NCBI RefSeq assembly: GCF_003945595.2
Contig: NW_024104773.1
Location: 124,001-188,000 of the forward strand
Length of the DNA: 64,000 nucleotides
Source: Pipra filicauda
Taxonomy: Eukaryota; Chordata; Aves; Passeriformes; Pipridae
Direction of reading: 5' to 3'
In this document: positions 12,671 through 24,038 of the stretch, piece after piece
How the letters are laid out: each line of letters starts with the position of its first letter
How positions within the stretch are numbered: the first letter of the stretch is position 1
Notes under the pieces: model-generated
What the model saw: only the letters and a program-made list of their open reading frames with translations
Databases searched by the model: none
What the model was told of the DNA's origin: nothing
Made by a program: the position numbers and the translations under genes

Positions 12671-13520
12671 ACTGGGAGTGAGTCAGTGAAGTTCAAACTC
12701 GAAATGTAACGTAAGGTCCAATGGTTCTGTGAAGTATTCCAAGTATTTAACTAACATGCTGTCCAGTAGTAGATGAATGTTGTACCTTTTTGACATTATG
12801 TCTTGGGCTCAGCCATGTGTTATGAGGATGAAATTGAGGGAACCGCTGAGTAAAGGTCGATGTGATTATAATAGCCCCTCTTCTGGTCTTAGGCGCAATT
12901 TGTTCAGTTTAATGGCAAACCTCCTCGTGACTTCAACAGGGTCAAGATTTCATGCTGCAAGTTTGTTTTTCTGACCAGTCATGATCCTTGACCAAAGCAT
13001 AATCTTGTCTGCAGACGCTAGTCCAGACTGAACACAGATTTAGGTAAATGCTCAAGGGCCAAATTTTGACATTTGGTTGAACAAGGGACACATGGCCAGA
13101 GCAGACCCATCTCAAATGCCAAGATCTCTATTTTAATCTCCTGTTCACTGAAATATTTTGTTTTTTCCTAAGCATAATGAATGAGTTGTACTAGTGGTAT
13201 ATACCATGGCACATAGGTAGCAAAGCCTTTACGTTGCTCCTGCCTACTCTCATGGTAATAGTTTCACCCAGCAGACAAAAACTGCACAGAAAGCTTTTTT
13301 GCACTCTTCTTCAAATGATGTGAAGCTGGAGTTGCACAAAGCCAAGGCAGAGAACTGGTGGCCCAGGTGTTGATGACAGGAGGTCCCAGACACCAGCTGA
13401 GCAACACTTGTGATGTTGTTTTGAAGAAAAGATGCTGTCTCATTTATTTTTACCTCCCTTTGCTAAGACTAAATAGCTTCATTTTCTAAGACACCAAGGC
13501 TCACTGGCTCCTACTGACTC
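12671..13520. other. Non-coding stretch with a possible old repeat
   Basis: No gene was recognised. Around 12905-12960, 'aatggcaaacctcctcgtgacttcaacagggtcaagatttca' resembles one arm of an old amniote repeat with a 'ctcccattgacttcaatggg' core. The assignment is tentative. Confidence 0.35.
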
Positions 13521-14445
13521 CACAGAATCACGGAATCATAGAATATGTCAAGTTGGAAGAGACCCACAAGTATCATTGAGTCCAACTCCTGGCCCTGCAC
13601 AGGACAACCCCAAGAATCCCACCATGTGCCTGACTATCATCCAAATGCTTCTTGAACTCTGTCAGGCTTGGTGCTGTGACCACTGCACTGGGGAGTCTGT
13701 TCCAGTACCCAACCATCCTCCGTGTGAAGAACCGTTTCCTAATATCCAAACTAAACCTTCTTTGACACAACTTCAGGCCATTCCCTCAAGTCCTGTCACT
13801 GGTCACCATAGAGAAGAGATCAGTGCCCGCCCCTCCTCTTCACCTCACAAGGAAGTTGTAACAGTGAAGTCTTCCCTAGCCATCGACCAGGACCCTTTTC
13901 TGGCACTGCTTTTCAGCATCTTATTCCGCAGTCTACCTCTTTATCAGGGGTTGCCCCATCCTAGTTACAGAATCCAGTACTTCCCCTTGTTGAACTTCCT
14001 GTGGTTGGTGATTGCCAGCCCCCTGATTTGTCAAGGTCTCTGCAGGGCCTCCCTGCCTTCAAGGGAGTCAACAGCTCCTCCCAGTTTTGTATCATCTTCA
14101 AACTTGCTCAGTTTCCCTTCCAGTCCTGCTTACAAGTCATTTATGAAGATGTTGAAGAGCACAGGGCCTAAGACAAGCCCCGCGGAACCCCACTGGTGAC
14201 AGTTCACCAGTCTGATGTCACACCGGTCACTATTACCCTCTGTGCTCCACTTGTGAGACAGTTGTTCACCCACCACATGATGTTTTATCCAGCTGTGGAC
14301 TGGACATCTTGTCCAGCAGGATCCTGTGAGAGATAATATCAAAAGCTTTACTGAAATCCAAAAAGATTACATCAACTGGCTTCCCTTGGTCAACTATGTG
14401 AGTTACCTGGTCATAGAAGGAAATCAGGTTTTATAAGTTGGACTT
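13521..14445 (-). mobile_element. CR1 LINE with RT remnants and an internal deletion
   Basis: Reading the minus strand from 14445 down gives NLISFYDQVTH, then DVIFLDFSKAFDII (RT motif A), then GLVLGPVLFNIFINDL, then LSKFEDDTKLGGAVDS. The last is the RT catalytic box, with Glu in place of the usual Ala before the two aspartates. Near 13884 the frame 'gtcctggtcgat' joins GGCTAGGGAAGACTTCACTG, skipping roughly 250-300 bases of ORF2 expected there. It then runs through the CR1-X-like 3' segment to the octamers at 13521-13545. Frame shifts and stops make it inactive, and it is 5'-truncated within the RT domain. A long plus-strand open frame over 13576-14199 is only the antisense of this element. 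The junction shares its CR1 breakpoint with the PIK3CA chimera 1.6 kb away. Confidence 0.93.
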
Positions 14446-17400
14446 CAGCTGGAACAATATCTGTATCTCACTTCTGGGCCTGGGGTGTCACTTCACCAAG
14501 GTACAAAACTGACTTCAGGCACATGAATACACAAACTCTGGGCCATAAATCCTCAGAGATGTCCTTTCCTTCCCATAACTGATGCAAAATTAACCTTGAG
14601 TATGCAGCTCTGAGACAGAGAGTTGATCTTTTGCTAAAACCTCTGGCCTGTCTAAAGGGCCCAGGCACAATAGCCTGGTTATAGACATTTGGTGTGACCT
14701 GTATTAAATTGCAGTGAGCAAACATGTCTTGTCAGGTAACTTGATTTCCCCCTGGAAATGACTGCACTGTTTATCCAGATATCAGGATCTGCTTGGAGAC
14801 ACTGTAGGTGGCTGGCACTGTGGTGTGTAAGCAGTGCTGGGCATCTCCTTTTATCTGTTGTTTGTAACTTGTAGCAGAAATCCATACCCTTGTGAGCTCT
14901 CAAGTACCAGACGCCCGCACACAGTCATAGATAACCTCATTTCTTTAAGCATACAGTAGCTACAGAATAGTTCCTCCCATGCTGCACTGTCAGCAGTGTA
15001 TGAAGTTCTATGTGATCGCAGCAAGTCCCTCTACTAAGTATTTCTTCCAGACAAACAGTCCCCACCTCCCTAAGAGCAAACTGAAGATGCCATTAGCGTA
15101 ATCAAAGCAGCTCACTGTGGCTCAGGGCCTTGTCACATTAAGAAGCACAAAGCAGACAGATTAGGTACTGTGTTTAAATACAAGAAGCTATAAATGAATA
15201 AAGAAAATCATTAGTAGCCAAGGTAACTAATTATGATGGAACTTTTTATTCATGACAAATACCAAAATAAACCAAAGAAGGGAAGAGACAGGAAAACTCA
15301 ACCACCCACACAACTGCAAAGTACACTATTTAGTAAAAGATACCCCTTTAATAGTACTTGGAGTGTCACATTTCAACCTACACACAGAAACACGAGCATT
15401 TCGAATGACAAATGGACATCCAAGCTGCTCGTGACAAGGGCCCAGCCAGCAGGACAGACACACAGACACAGAAGCTGTGTATTTCTTTGTCCCTGTGTCC
15501 TTTTCTTTCTTCTATTCTATTCTTCCAAATATTTTTCCTTAAACCCATGCAGATTTACACACAAGCACTCTTCTAAGGACTCCTGCAGGTCTTCCATCAT
15601 TCCATGAAGAATTATACCCTACTGATTTCACTTTGCTTCCCATGATCCTCACCTGATGGCCCCTGTTCTTGTATGGGAGGAGATGGTGAGGAGTCAATTG
15701 CTCTGTTATTTCCTCTTTTATAACAAATTCTCTGCACTTTCAGATGTTTTAACCAGTCTTTGAGAATATGTGGTTGTGAATGGGATTAACACAAGTTTGC
15801 TGTAAGGGACGTTACAGTGCATGTTGCACAGAAACACAAAACCATCAGCAAGGTACAGGCATGATATGTCAGTTCTGAATCAGAGCAAGGTGCCAAATGG
15901 CACCATGATGCAAAGGATGGTTTGCACCCTCTGCAGGTCGCGCTTCTTCACCATTAACATCCAAAATGGGATATAGATACTCAGAAGAGTGGGATGAAGG
16001 GCTTAGGGTACCAGGGAGGAGATGCATTCAGAAACCCAGGGACCTGTTGCCAAACTTGTGGCTCATTGCCGTAACTCTGGGAGGTCCCATCGGGCTCCTG
16101 AGCCTCTTAAGTTTGACTGGAAATACCACTAAAGGTCCTGCACCAAGGAGCCAGGGATCCAATTCTCTGTGGTATTAGGCAAGTGCTTATGTCTGTTTTT
16201 TCTACTGCCAGTTCCACAAGTACCCTAGGACAGCATTGCACTAATATTAAACAGAAAAAAAACCTCCACAAATTCTGTTCTTCATCTCCCTCAGAGGTCA
16301 CCTACCTCATTCTTTTTTCTTCCCATGAACAGACTGAAAACTATGCTGCTGCCCAAGATGGAAATCTGATATGAAGCAGTGGGGAGCAATGTGAATGCTT
16401 GAAGTAACCTCATTTTTTTTACCTGCCTTAAAATATCTACTGCCAGACCCAGACACAACCACTGAGAGTACAAGGCTTCCTCAGAAGCAAAAATAACAGA
16501 AGGAAATATAACCCCTCCTTCGAACAGTTAGAAAGGGTCCAGTTTTCCTGTGGGAAAAGGGGTAGGAAACCTCAGCTTATTGAACATGTCACCTATCGCC
16601 TACAACTTAAAAGACGAAGATTGCTCCATCAATGATTACTGACTTACTTGATTTTCTCAGACCCCAGCCCCAGCTTTCATTGACCTCCACCTGCCTTCCC
16701 ACAAAATAATTCCTATAATTCCTCCACCCCTGGTCTGTGGTCCTTCAGATTTGATGTGGATACTGCACACAGTATTTTCAAACACCATTTCACCAGTGTC
16801 TTAAGAGACAGAGTTAGCATTTGACTATGGTGAATTAATCCCCCCTTCTGACTAATATGTCTTATCATGTGTTTACCTTTTCATGGCCACATCAGACTAC
16901 TGGCTAGTAACCCAGCCCAACCAGCCTGAGCCTTTTTCCCCTCAACAGGCTCTCTTACTGTCCAATTCTTTGCTTTCTTCCTTCTCCCTCTCGCTTTTCC
17001 TCCTTAAAATCCATACCTTATCTAAAAATGCAGCTCCAAAGGTGAACCTGAAGCAGACCAGCCAAGTTCAAAGCAAGTGCATTTCTATATTTAGCAACAA
17101 ACATTTCAGTTGTGCTGCTGCAAAGCCTTTTTAAACAGCTGCACCTTCAAAGAGGTCTTCACAGAGCCACTGAGCTAGAAAGTATTGAAGGGGTGTTGTC
17201 TACAACTCAGCTTGTAACTCTTAAGCTTATAGCTGAAGGCAATGCAGGGGAACATTTGCATGGTTAGATCCATTTCTCTTCTTCCTAGAAATTGAAGAGA
17301 AGGAACACAGGGTGAAAAATTAATGCCAGAGCTAAAAAAAACCCCAGTGCCTGCCAGTAATAGCACTCTCTCTCTTTCCCATATATCCTTGTTCAGACGA

Positions 17401-20223
17401 GCACCAACACACATTGCATGTCCATTGCAATGACTGGTAGCTTAACACCCCTGTCTGAGTCTTTCTTTCCCGGAATAGATGTGAATATCTATATCCACCC
17501 TACTTATAGCAGTACAACCACATTCAATTGCATTCTGCTTATCTAAAACTGCCCCTGACACTTCTACTGGTGAGACCAGACCTCATTTCCACTCCTGATT
17601 GATCTCACTGATAATGCCAGATGAGTCCAGCCAAACTCTCTTGGGAGAGGCTGTAGATGTTGGAAGTCTTCTGGATGCATCACTATACAACCGGGATTCT
17701 AAACACTGCCCTTAAAAATTTATTAATTTCAATATGGTTTACTGATTTTTTTCAACATCTATGGGGTGTTCTCTGTGAAGATATCTAGTCTGATGTGAGT
17801 CCACGGAATTCTAATTTCACTATTGTGCAGAATATTTCAGGACAGTTCTAAACCGATATTAAAAATATGTGACTGCTTCATGGAGAACACTACACATTGA
17901 ATAAGATGGAGGAAGAAAATGAGAATTACAAATATTGTTAGTTCTAGAGGAAAGCATTGTGTAGAAGTTTTCAATTCTCTGGTGATTTTAAAGCACATAA
18001 ACATCTGTATGCTCCCAATTATTTGCATAGCAGTTGCGTGTGTCGGGCACAAGGAGCATAAACTGACTATCTAAACCTTTTAAAATTTAAATAATTTTAT
18101 ACTTACTAGTTAATAGATAAAGAGAACAAAAAATTTGATATTTTCATGGACATGATCTTTAAGAATTCTCGTAAAGACAGAAATTTACTCTTCAAGTATC
18201 ATGTATATTTTCTTTTTTCTAATTTATTCCACCACTTAATATCTGCACCATTTTTACTTCTCACCAAATGTGGCTGGATTTGAGATATTTGTGCATCTCT
18301 CATATCCCAGTGAAACACCATCTTTGAATAAGTGGCCATTGATGTCAATGGGAACTTTGCCTGCATAGGGATTTCACTGGCATCCCAGGATTTGGTTCAC
18401 AGATGACAAGGCACTCCAGGGATTTGCAGGAAGGTAGCACTGAAACTATGAAGCCAGGGGCTATTGGCTCAAACACCCCTTTCTCAAGGAAAGGAGTGTT
18501 TCCCTGGATGCAAGAGCTTTGGGGAGACTTCGGGATTTTCCAACTCATTTTTAGCTTTTGCCATACTTAAGGTAAGGAACTCACTGCTGATGATCACTGA
18601 GAGGCCTCAGCAGAAGAATGGCATATCTGGGGGTCATACATCAGCAAACTAGCCCAGACATGCCAATATCCAAGCCCCTTTCCACGTGCTTGTCACAGGT
18701 CATGGATTATTCCAGTGGCGATGGAGAGTGGTGGCACAGCAGATGAGTAGGTTGCGTGGTACTTGCTTTAAAGAAGTTCTGTCAGTACCCAGGTGTTTTT
18801 GATTTTTCCATTCCATTTTGAGATGTCAGTCAATGGGTAGAGAAGGCAGGAAGGACTGTTTGTGTTGTCAAATCTGCACTTGACCCCTTAAACAAAGAGA
18901 ATATTAAGCTTGATGAGCCAATGCTCTAAGCTGATGTCTTGGTGTGCAAAGGCAGGAATTTGCTAGTGCTTTCAAGTGCAGAAACATCTGCAGAAGTGGG
19001 TGGAAGTCCTTTGAGTTCACAGATAATTATAGGGATTGTTACATGAGAGATGAGGTTATTTTCTCGGTTCTCTGTATGACTTCATAATGACTCCAATGCC
19101 TGTTGCTGCAAGTGAAAGGAAAGATCGTTGTTGCCTGAGTATCAGCCAGAAGATTCAATGGCCTTTTCACACTAGAGAGGAAAATAAGGATTGTTTCTTC
19201 AATATTAATTCCTTTTTCCTTGGCTTGTAAAAGATAAGAATCAACACCTACAATTTCTGCTTACAAGATAAGGTAGGTGCTGGATAATATTTAGGAACCT
19301 ACACACCTTTGTGATTTCAGCATGTTGCTCTTCACCTCACTCTATATATCCTTCAGTTATGAGGGTTTTTTTTCTTTATTTCAAGACCTGTTTTGTTTTG
19401 GATGCTGAATCACATGTATTTTTAAAAAGTGATTTGACAAGAATGTCAAATGTTTTAACTGATTTGGTACTAAATGGAACCACACACATATACAGTTCTT
19501 CAAATTCATAACAAGTGAGGGAAAAACTGGGAGAATTTTCTCCCCATCATATATCAACATTTTGAGTTCATTGTCTTTGACTTTGTTAAAACACTTTTTA
19601 TCTCCTGTTACCTTACTTTTATGCTTGGAATGAGGCCATATTTCTGAAATTCATGTAGATAAAGTTATTGACTATACTCGGTGTGAGTGGGGAGTGGAAT
19701 AGCAAACTATAAAAGAAGAAGGTCTCTTTATATGAGTTATGTCACTGTTCCCCCCCTATCCTCCGCCCATTCCGAAGGATAGTACCAACTCTAGATTATA
19801 TTACACTGCTGAACATACTTGGGCCCACTCAAGGTTATAGGGTACTTGTTCTCCTCCATCTTGTGTTACTGCTCTGTTGAGCCGGCATATTTCTGGTATA
19901 TTCTATGTTCTATGATTCTTTGGAATTTAAGAGAAGGGTTGAGTCCTGGTGTGTTGATAAAAACATCTGTTTCACAGAAAATTCAACTAAACTGACAAAT
20001 TCAACTAAACTGACATCTGTTGCATCAAGTTTCATAATTAGCTCCAGCTCTTACACAGTTTTCATTTCCAGGTTATATGTGCAGTCAGAAATTGCTTTAG
20101 AACACCAAAGAAATCCTGTTGCAGCAGAACTCCTACATGTTCTTGACTTATAGCCCATGTCCTCTCACCACTTTTCCCATTTAAGTTACATAATTTTGAT
20201 GAGGGACCAGTTACGTATAACAC
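14446..20223. other. Long non-coding stretch, little recognised
   Basis: No exon, RNA gene or transposon was recognised with confidence over 5.8 kb. Segment 18335-18405 ('cattgatgtcaatgggaactttgcctg...gggatttcactgg...aggatttgg') resembles an old amniote repeat. An isolated 'attctatgttctatgattc' at 19898-19916 recalls a CR1 terminus but has no CR1 body attached. Open frames are short and domain-free. Confidence 0.45.
19979..20014 (+). repeat. 18-bp perfect tandem duplication
   Basis: AAATTCAACTAAACTGAC occurs at 19979-19996 and again at 19997-20014 with no mismatch. It looks like a small local duplication rather than part of a known repeat. Confidence 0.95.
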
Positions 20224-20815
20224 TGTTGCAGTTTAACCCCAGCTGGCAACTCAGCCCCTCACAGCTGCTCACTCACTCCCCCACAGTGGGATGGAGGAAA
20301 GAGTCGGAAGGGTAAAAGTGAGAAAACTAGAAAACTTGTGGGTTGAGATAAAGACAGTTTATTAGGTAAAGTAAAAGACTCGTATATAAGCAAAGCAAAA
20401 TAAGGAATTAATTCAACACTTCCCATGGGCAGACAAGTGTTCAGCCATGCCCAGGAAAGCTGGGCTCCATCACGTCTAACAGAGACTTGGGAAGAAAAAC
20501 ACCATCAATTTGAACATCCCTCTCTTTGTTCTTCTTCCTTCCAGCTTTATATGCTGAACATGATGCCGTGCAATATGGAACATGCCTGTGGTTAGCTGGA
20601 GTCAGCTGTCCCAGCTGTGTCCCCTTCCAACCTCCTGAGGCTGTGTCACCCTCAGCCTCCTCATTGGGGGATGGTGAGGAGCAGAAAAGGCCTTGACACT
20701 GTGTAAGCCCTGGCCAGCACTAACTAAATCATCCTTATCACAGCACAAATCTAAAACACAGCCCCTAGTAGGAACTGTGAAGAAAATTGACTTCACCCCA
20801 GCCCAAACCAGCACA
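20224..20815 (-). mobile_element. Solo LTR of an ERVL-type endogenous retrovirus
   Basis: The plus strand starts TGTTGCAGTTTAACCCCAGC and 'tggcaactcagcccctcacagctgctcactcactcccccacagtgggatgg'. It continues with 'gtgggttgagataaagacagtttatta', later 'cagctgtgtccccttccaacctcctgaggctg', and ends '...cagcccaaaccagcaca'. This is the reverse complement of a widespread avian ERVL LTR ('tgtcctggtttcagctggg...gctggggttaaaccgcaaca'), so transcription would run on the minus strand. The minus strand carries AATAAA opposite 20358-20363. The LTR runs TG to CA at about 590 bp with no gag, pol or env beside it, consistent with LTR-LTR recombination. The flanking 5-mers AACAC and AATAT could be a decayed target duplication. 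Confidence 0.9.
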
Positions 20816-22930
20816 AATATGTACAGTAGCCAAGAAACCAGGCTGTTGGCACTGGAATCAAAATAACCACAAACCTCTTGTGGGAGTTTCAGAAAATCCC
20901 TTCTCTCCTATTTCTCCACTAAGGCTAGCAGGCCTTGGCTGGTACTCCATATTGCTGAAGCTACAGTTCTGCCTTCAGCTAGATTTTCAAGATGTTTTTG
21001 CAGTACAATGCTTTGTATCAAAATATAACTTGATCACCTATGTAATATCCTGAACAACGCTGAATTTTTTTCCCTTATTCAGTAAAGAGGTGATTCAGTG
21101 TCTATCAGAGGTTGTTCATCCACTATGGGGCTGTCTCAGCATAACTGACTGTGCAATAAGTGTTGCTATATACATTATCGTTGTCTTATTGAAAGCATAC
21201 TGCTGGGCAGTGGCTGCTGATATCTAACTTGGGACTTGGAAACATTATCCACATATTTTCACACATCTTCAATTCTTTGTGGTACTATTTGTCAAAGTTT
21301 TTCACAATTGTACCAGTTTGCAGTCTCTGGGAAGAATTTTTAGCATGCCTTCTAAATCATAAGCGTTTTCTAGTTATTTCTAGAGAGAAATCTTTAGATT
21401 TGAAAATCTTTCCTAAGTTTCTTCTCATAAAAAGACACACAATATTGTTGTTTTATGCAATGGAATGGATCCTGGTGAAATTTTGACTTTGTCAGTGTGT
21501 AATTGTCACTGCACCTTGGCTACTTCCATCCATTTGAACAGACCACACAAAAAAAAGAGACAACTCATCTATGATTGATTGTGGTTCATATCTGCCTTCT
21601 CACAATGTAACAGATAGAAAGAGTAAGTTGATATCACATTCATCATTCTCTCTTTCCTCTTAAGGTTCAGAGGAACGAGAGGTTTACGTTTTCTCCCACT
21701 GGCACTACTTACGAATAACTCTCTGAAATTTAGAAGATCAGAGCTATATTTGAAGGTTAAAGTCACTACACATTCAGGTAGGATGTCCTTGAATGTACAA
21801 TTCCCAGACTATTTTGCATTGAAGTCCCATCAGGATACCCATATTGCTTCCTCCGCTTTGGAAATGGAGTGCTTGGAATTAACTAAAGGACAGATATAAG
21901 GATTTTAGCTAGGTATACTCATATGATTTAAATTTCCATGCTGTTTCTATTCAGATATGAATAAATCATAAATTTCTTAGCAAAATAAATCCTCCATGGG
22001 AGCACAATTTTCCTCTTTAAATCTATGGGCCTGCTTTCATATCAGAAGAAAATCTGCCTACAGAAAAGTTTGCCTGAAACCTGCATGGCTCAAAAGTTCT
22101 TACTTGCTATGCACCTCATTCACAGAATTGCCTTCTGCTGAGAAGTACAAGGAGCACAGACAGTATCTGGTTTTAAATCGTTTGATATCACTTGCATTGT
22201 TCAAAAATGATTTTATGACATGTCCTTTTGCTCTGGTGATGATTTCTTGTTCTCTTGTGTTTCATTAAGCTATTATTTGTAAAGTGTTTTGTGATACATT
22301 GCGTGAAAGCTGCAACATAAGCAATTTTATGGGCTGGAGTTACAATTCAGGTATCAACAGGCAAGGATTAATGATGCTAATTATTCAAAACAATTGTTCC
22401 TTTCTTTAAGGACTTTGTTTAGAGGAGGGGGTGAATTAAAATGAGTGAATGGATGTTGTGTGCAAGAGGTGTAGGCATTTCTGCTGATGGAAGATAAAAG
22501 AAGAGATCGAAGAACATGAAAAATAGCTTCAAATATTATCTATTGGAATATGACTCCTATATGTCATGTAAATTACTCAATAAAATAAGACTATGCAAGC
22601 TACAGCAAAAGTAATAACACATCAAATAATCCGTTTGTCAAGTACATAAAAAAAGGTAAAAAACACATCCTTTATCATCTTCACCACTGACTCTAAACTA
22701 CAGCAGGTTTGATGAAGTGGACTATACTATCCCAAAATTTTCAGGTGGAGGTACATGTTTACTGAATCCGGCTCTGTTCAGAGCAATCTGCTGAAAGAAG
22801 TATTACCCAGTGAAGAAAACATAGTTACTGGTTTCCTGTCTCTGTGACAGGGACAGTCTCTTCAGGACCCATAGTACTTTTTAATCCATAATCCTAGACA
22901 AACACTGTGTTTTCTGCTTTGCAGGCTTGG
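20816..22930. other. Non-coding stretch, nothing recognised
   Basis: No gene or repeat family was recognised. The sequence is AT-rich and open frames are 90 codons or shorter. Confidence 0.5.
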
Positions 22931-23012
22931 TCATAGAATCATAGAATGTTTTGGGTTGGAAGGCACCTTATAGATCATCTAGTTTCAAACCCAGTGCTGT
23001 GGGCAGGGATAC
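22931..23012 (-). mobile_element. Very short CR1 LINE 3' fragment
   Basis: TCATAGAATCATAGAATGTT then TTGGGTTGGAAGGCACCTTA and 'gatcatctagtttcaaacccagtgctgtgggcagggata' are the reverse complement of the terminal 80 bp of avian CR1. The element is truncated just after the 'gggcagggata' block. Two intact CATAGAAT octamers remain at the low-coordinate edge. Confidence 0.93.
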
Positions 23013-23611
23013 CCCCCATATGCATTTTGGCTTGGCTCCTGTAACATCTGATGGTTACTCCAGATTTTAGGTCTGTTTCTGGGAGCTTCTGTCAGTCCTG
23101 AGCAAGTGATCAGTTACTGGCCTAAACTCAACATGGTACCTCGATGTCAAGTAAAATCTATAATAACTGCAAGTATCAAGTGCTACTTGAATATAAGGTG
23201 AAATATGGTGGAGTTTTTTTCTACTTCTGCGCTATTTTGGGATAAAGGATGCTTCAACCCCATTGTCCTGTTGCTTATCCTTGATAGTAGGATTCAATTT
23301 CTATCAAACCACCTCTTTCTAGAAAATGTGATTTTTTTAATATTTATTAATAATGGATTTATTAGATTGTTATCTATAAGCGCAGGGTTTTTTGTTCCAT
23401 ACAAGAGTGCACATCTAGCTAGAGGAACCTAACAGAGCAAATGAACTCCACTTATCACATAAGAAACAATTTATAAGTTTAGGAGTAAAATAATTAGCCA
23501 TCCAGCAGCACCAGATCTTTTTACTGATATACATGCTTTCTCCCTGTGATTCCTCCTAAGAATCTAGATACCAACTTTATGTCAGAGGGGCTCATGAACA
23601 CTTCAGTACAG
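23013..23611. other. Non-coding stretch, nothing recognised
   Basis: No gene or repeat family was recognised in this AT-rich spacer. Confidence 0.5.
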
Positions 23612-23835
23612 AAGGAAAGTACATGAGAGAAAACTTTTTCATTGTGAGGGCAGCCTGCACAACAGGAACAGGTTACCTGAAGATGTTGGGGAGTCTTCAT
23701 CCCTAGATATACTCGAAACCAAATCAGACACAGTCCTGGGCATCTTGCTGTACTTGACCCTGCTTCATCAGAGGAATTAGAGGAGAAGATCTCAAGAGAT
23801 CCTTTCCAATTTCAGTCATTCTGTAATTCTATGAA
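23612..23835 (+). mobile_element. CR1 LINE 3' fragment
   Basis: Landmarks in order are 'ttcattgtgagggcagcc', 'acaggaacaggttacctgaagatgttggggagtcttcatccct', 'gatatactcgaaaccaaatcagacacagtcctgggca', 'ctgcttcatcagaggaattagaggagaagatctcaagagatcctttccaa' and the end 'cattctgtaattctatgaa'. These follow the last 220 bp of an avian CR1 subfamily. It is 5'-truncated and more diverged than the copies at 10.5 or 46.1 kb. Confidence 0.85.
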
Positions 23836-23917
23836 ATACCACTCGAAGGATCACAGACTTCAGTGACTTGAATTGAGAGATGGGCTGTGGGGTGCCCAGA
23901 CATTTATGTTATTGACT

Positions 23918-24038
23918 GATGTGATTTAATCTCAGTGGGTGGCTAAGCACCAGGCAGACACTTGCTCAGTGCTTTGCCCAGTGCAGTGGGGGAGAGAACT
24001 GGAAGGGTAAAAGCGCAAGGACTAATGGGTTGAGATAC
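23918..24038 (-). mobile_element. Decayed ERVL-type LTR fragment
   Basis: GTGATTTAATCTCAGTGGGT, 'ggctaagcaccaggcagacacttgctcagtgc', 'gtgggggagagaactggaagggtaaaagcg' and 'ggttgagata' line up block by block with the low-coordinate end of the solo LTR at 20224. About 120 bp remain. It has the same orientation as that LTR but is clearly an independent, older or more diverged copy. Confidence 0.7.

Noticed and set aside
13576..14199. 207-codon plus-strand open frame
   Set aside because: It is antisense to a minus-strand CR1; the long frame is a by-product of CR1 coding bias.
20224..23917. A complete provirus between the two LTR pieces
   Set aside because: No gag, pol or env sequence was recognised between them and the two LTRs differ greatly in decay. 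CR1 copies occupy part of the interval.
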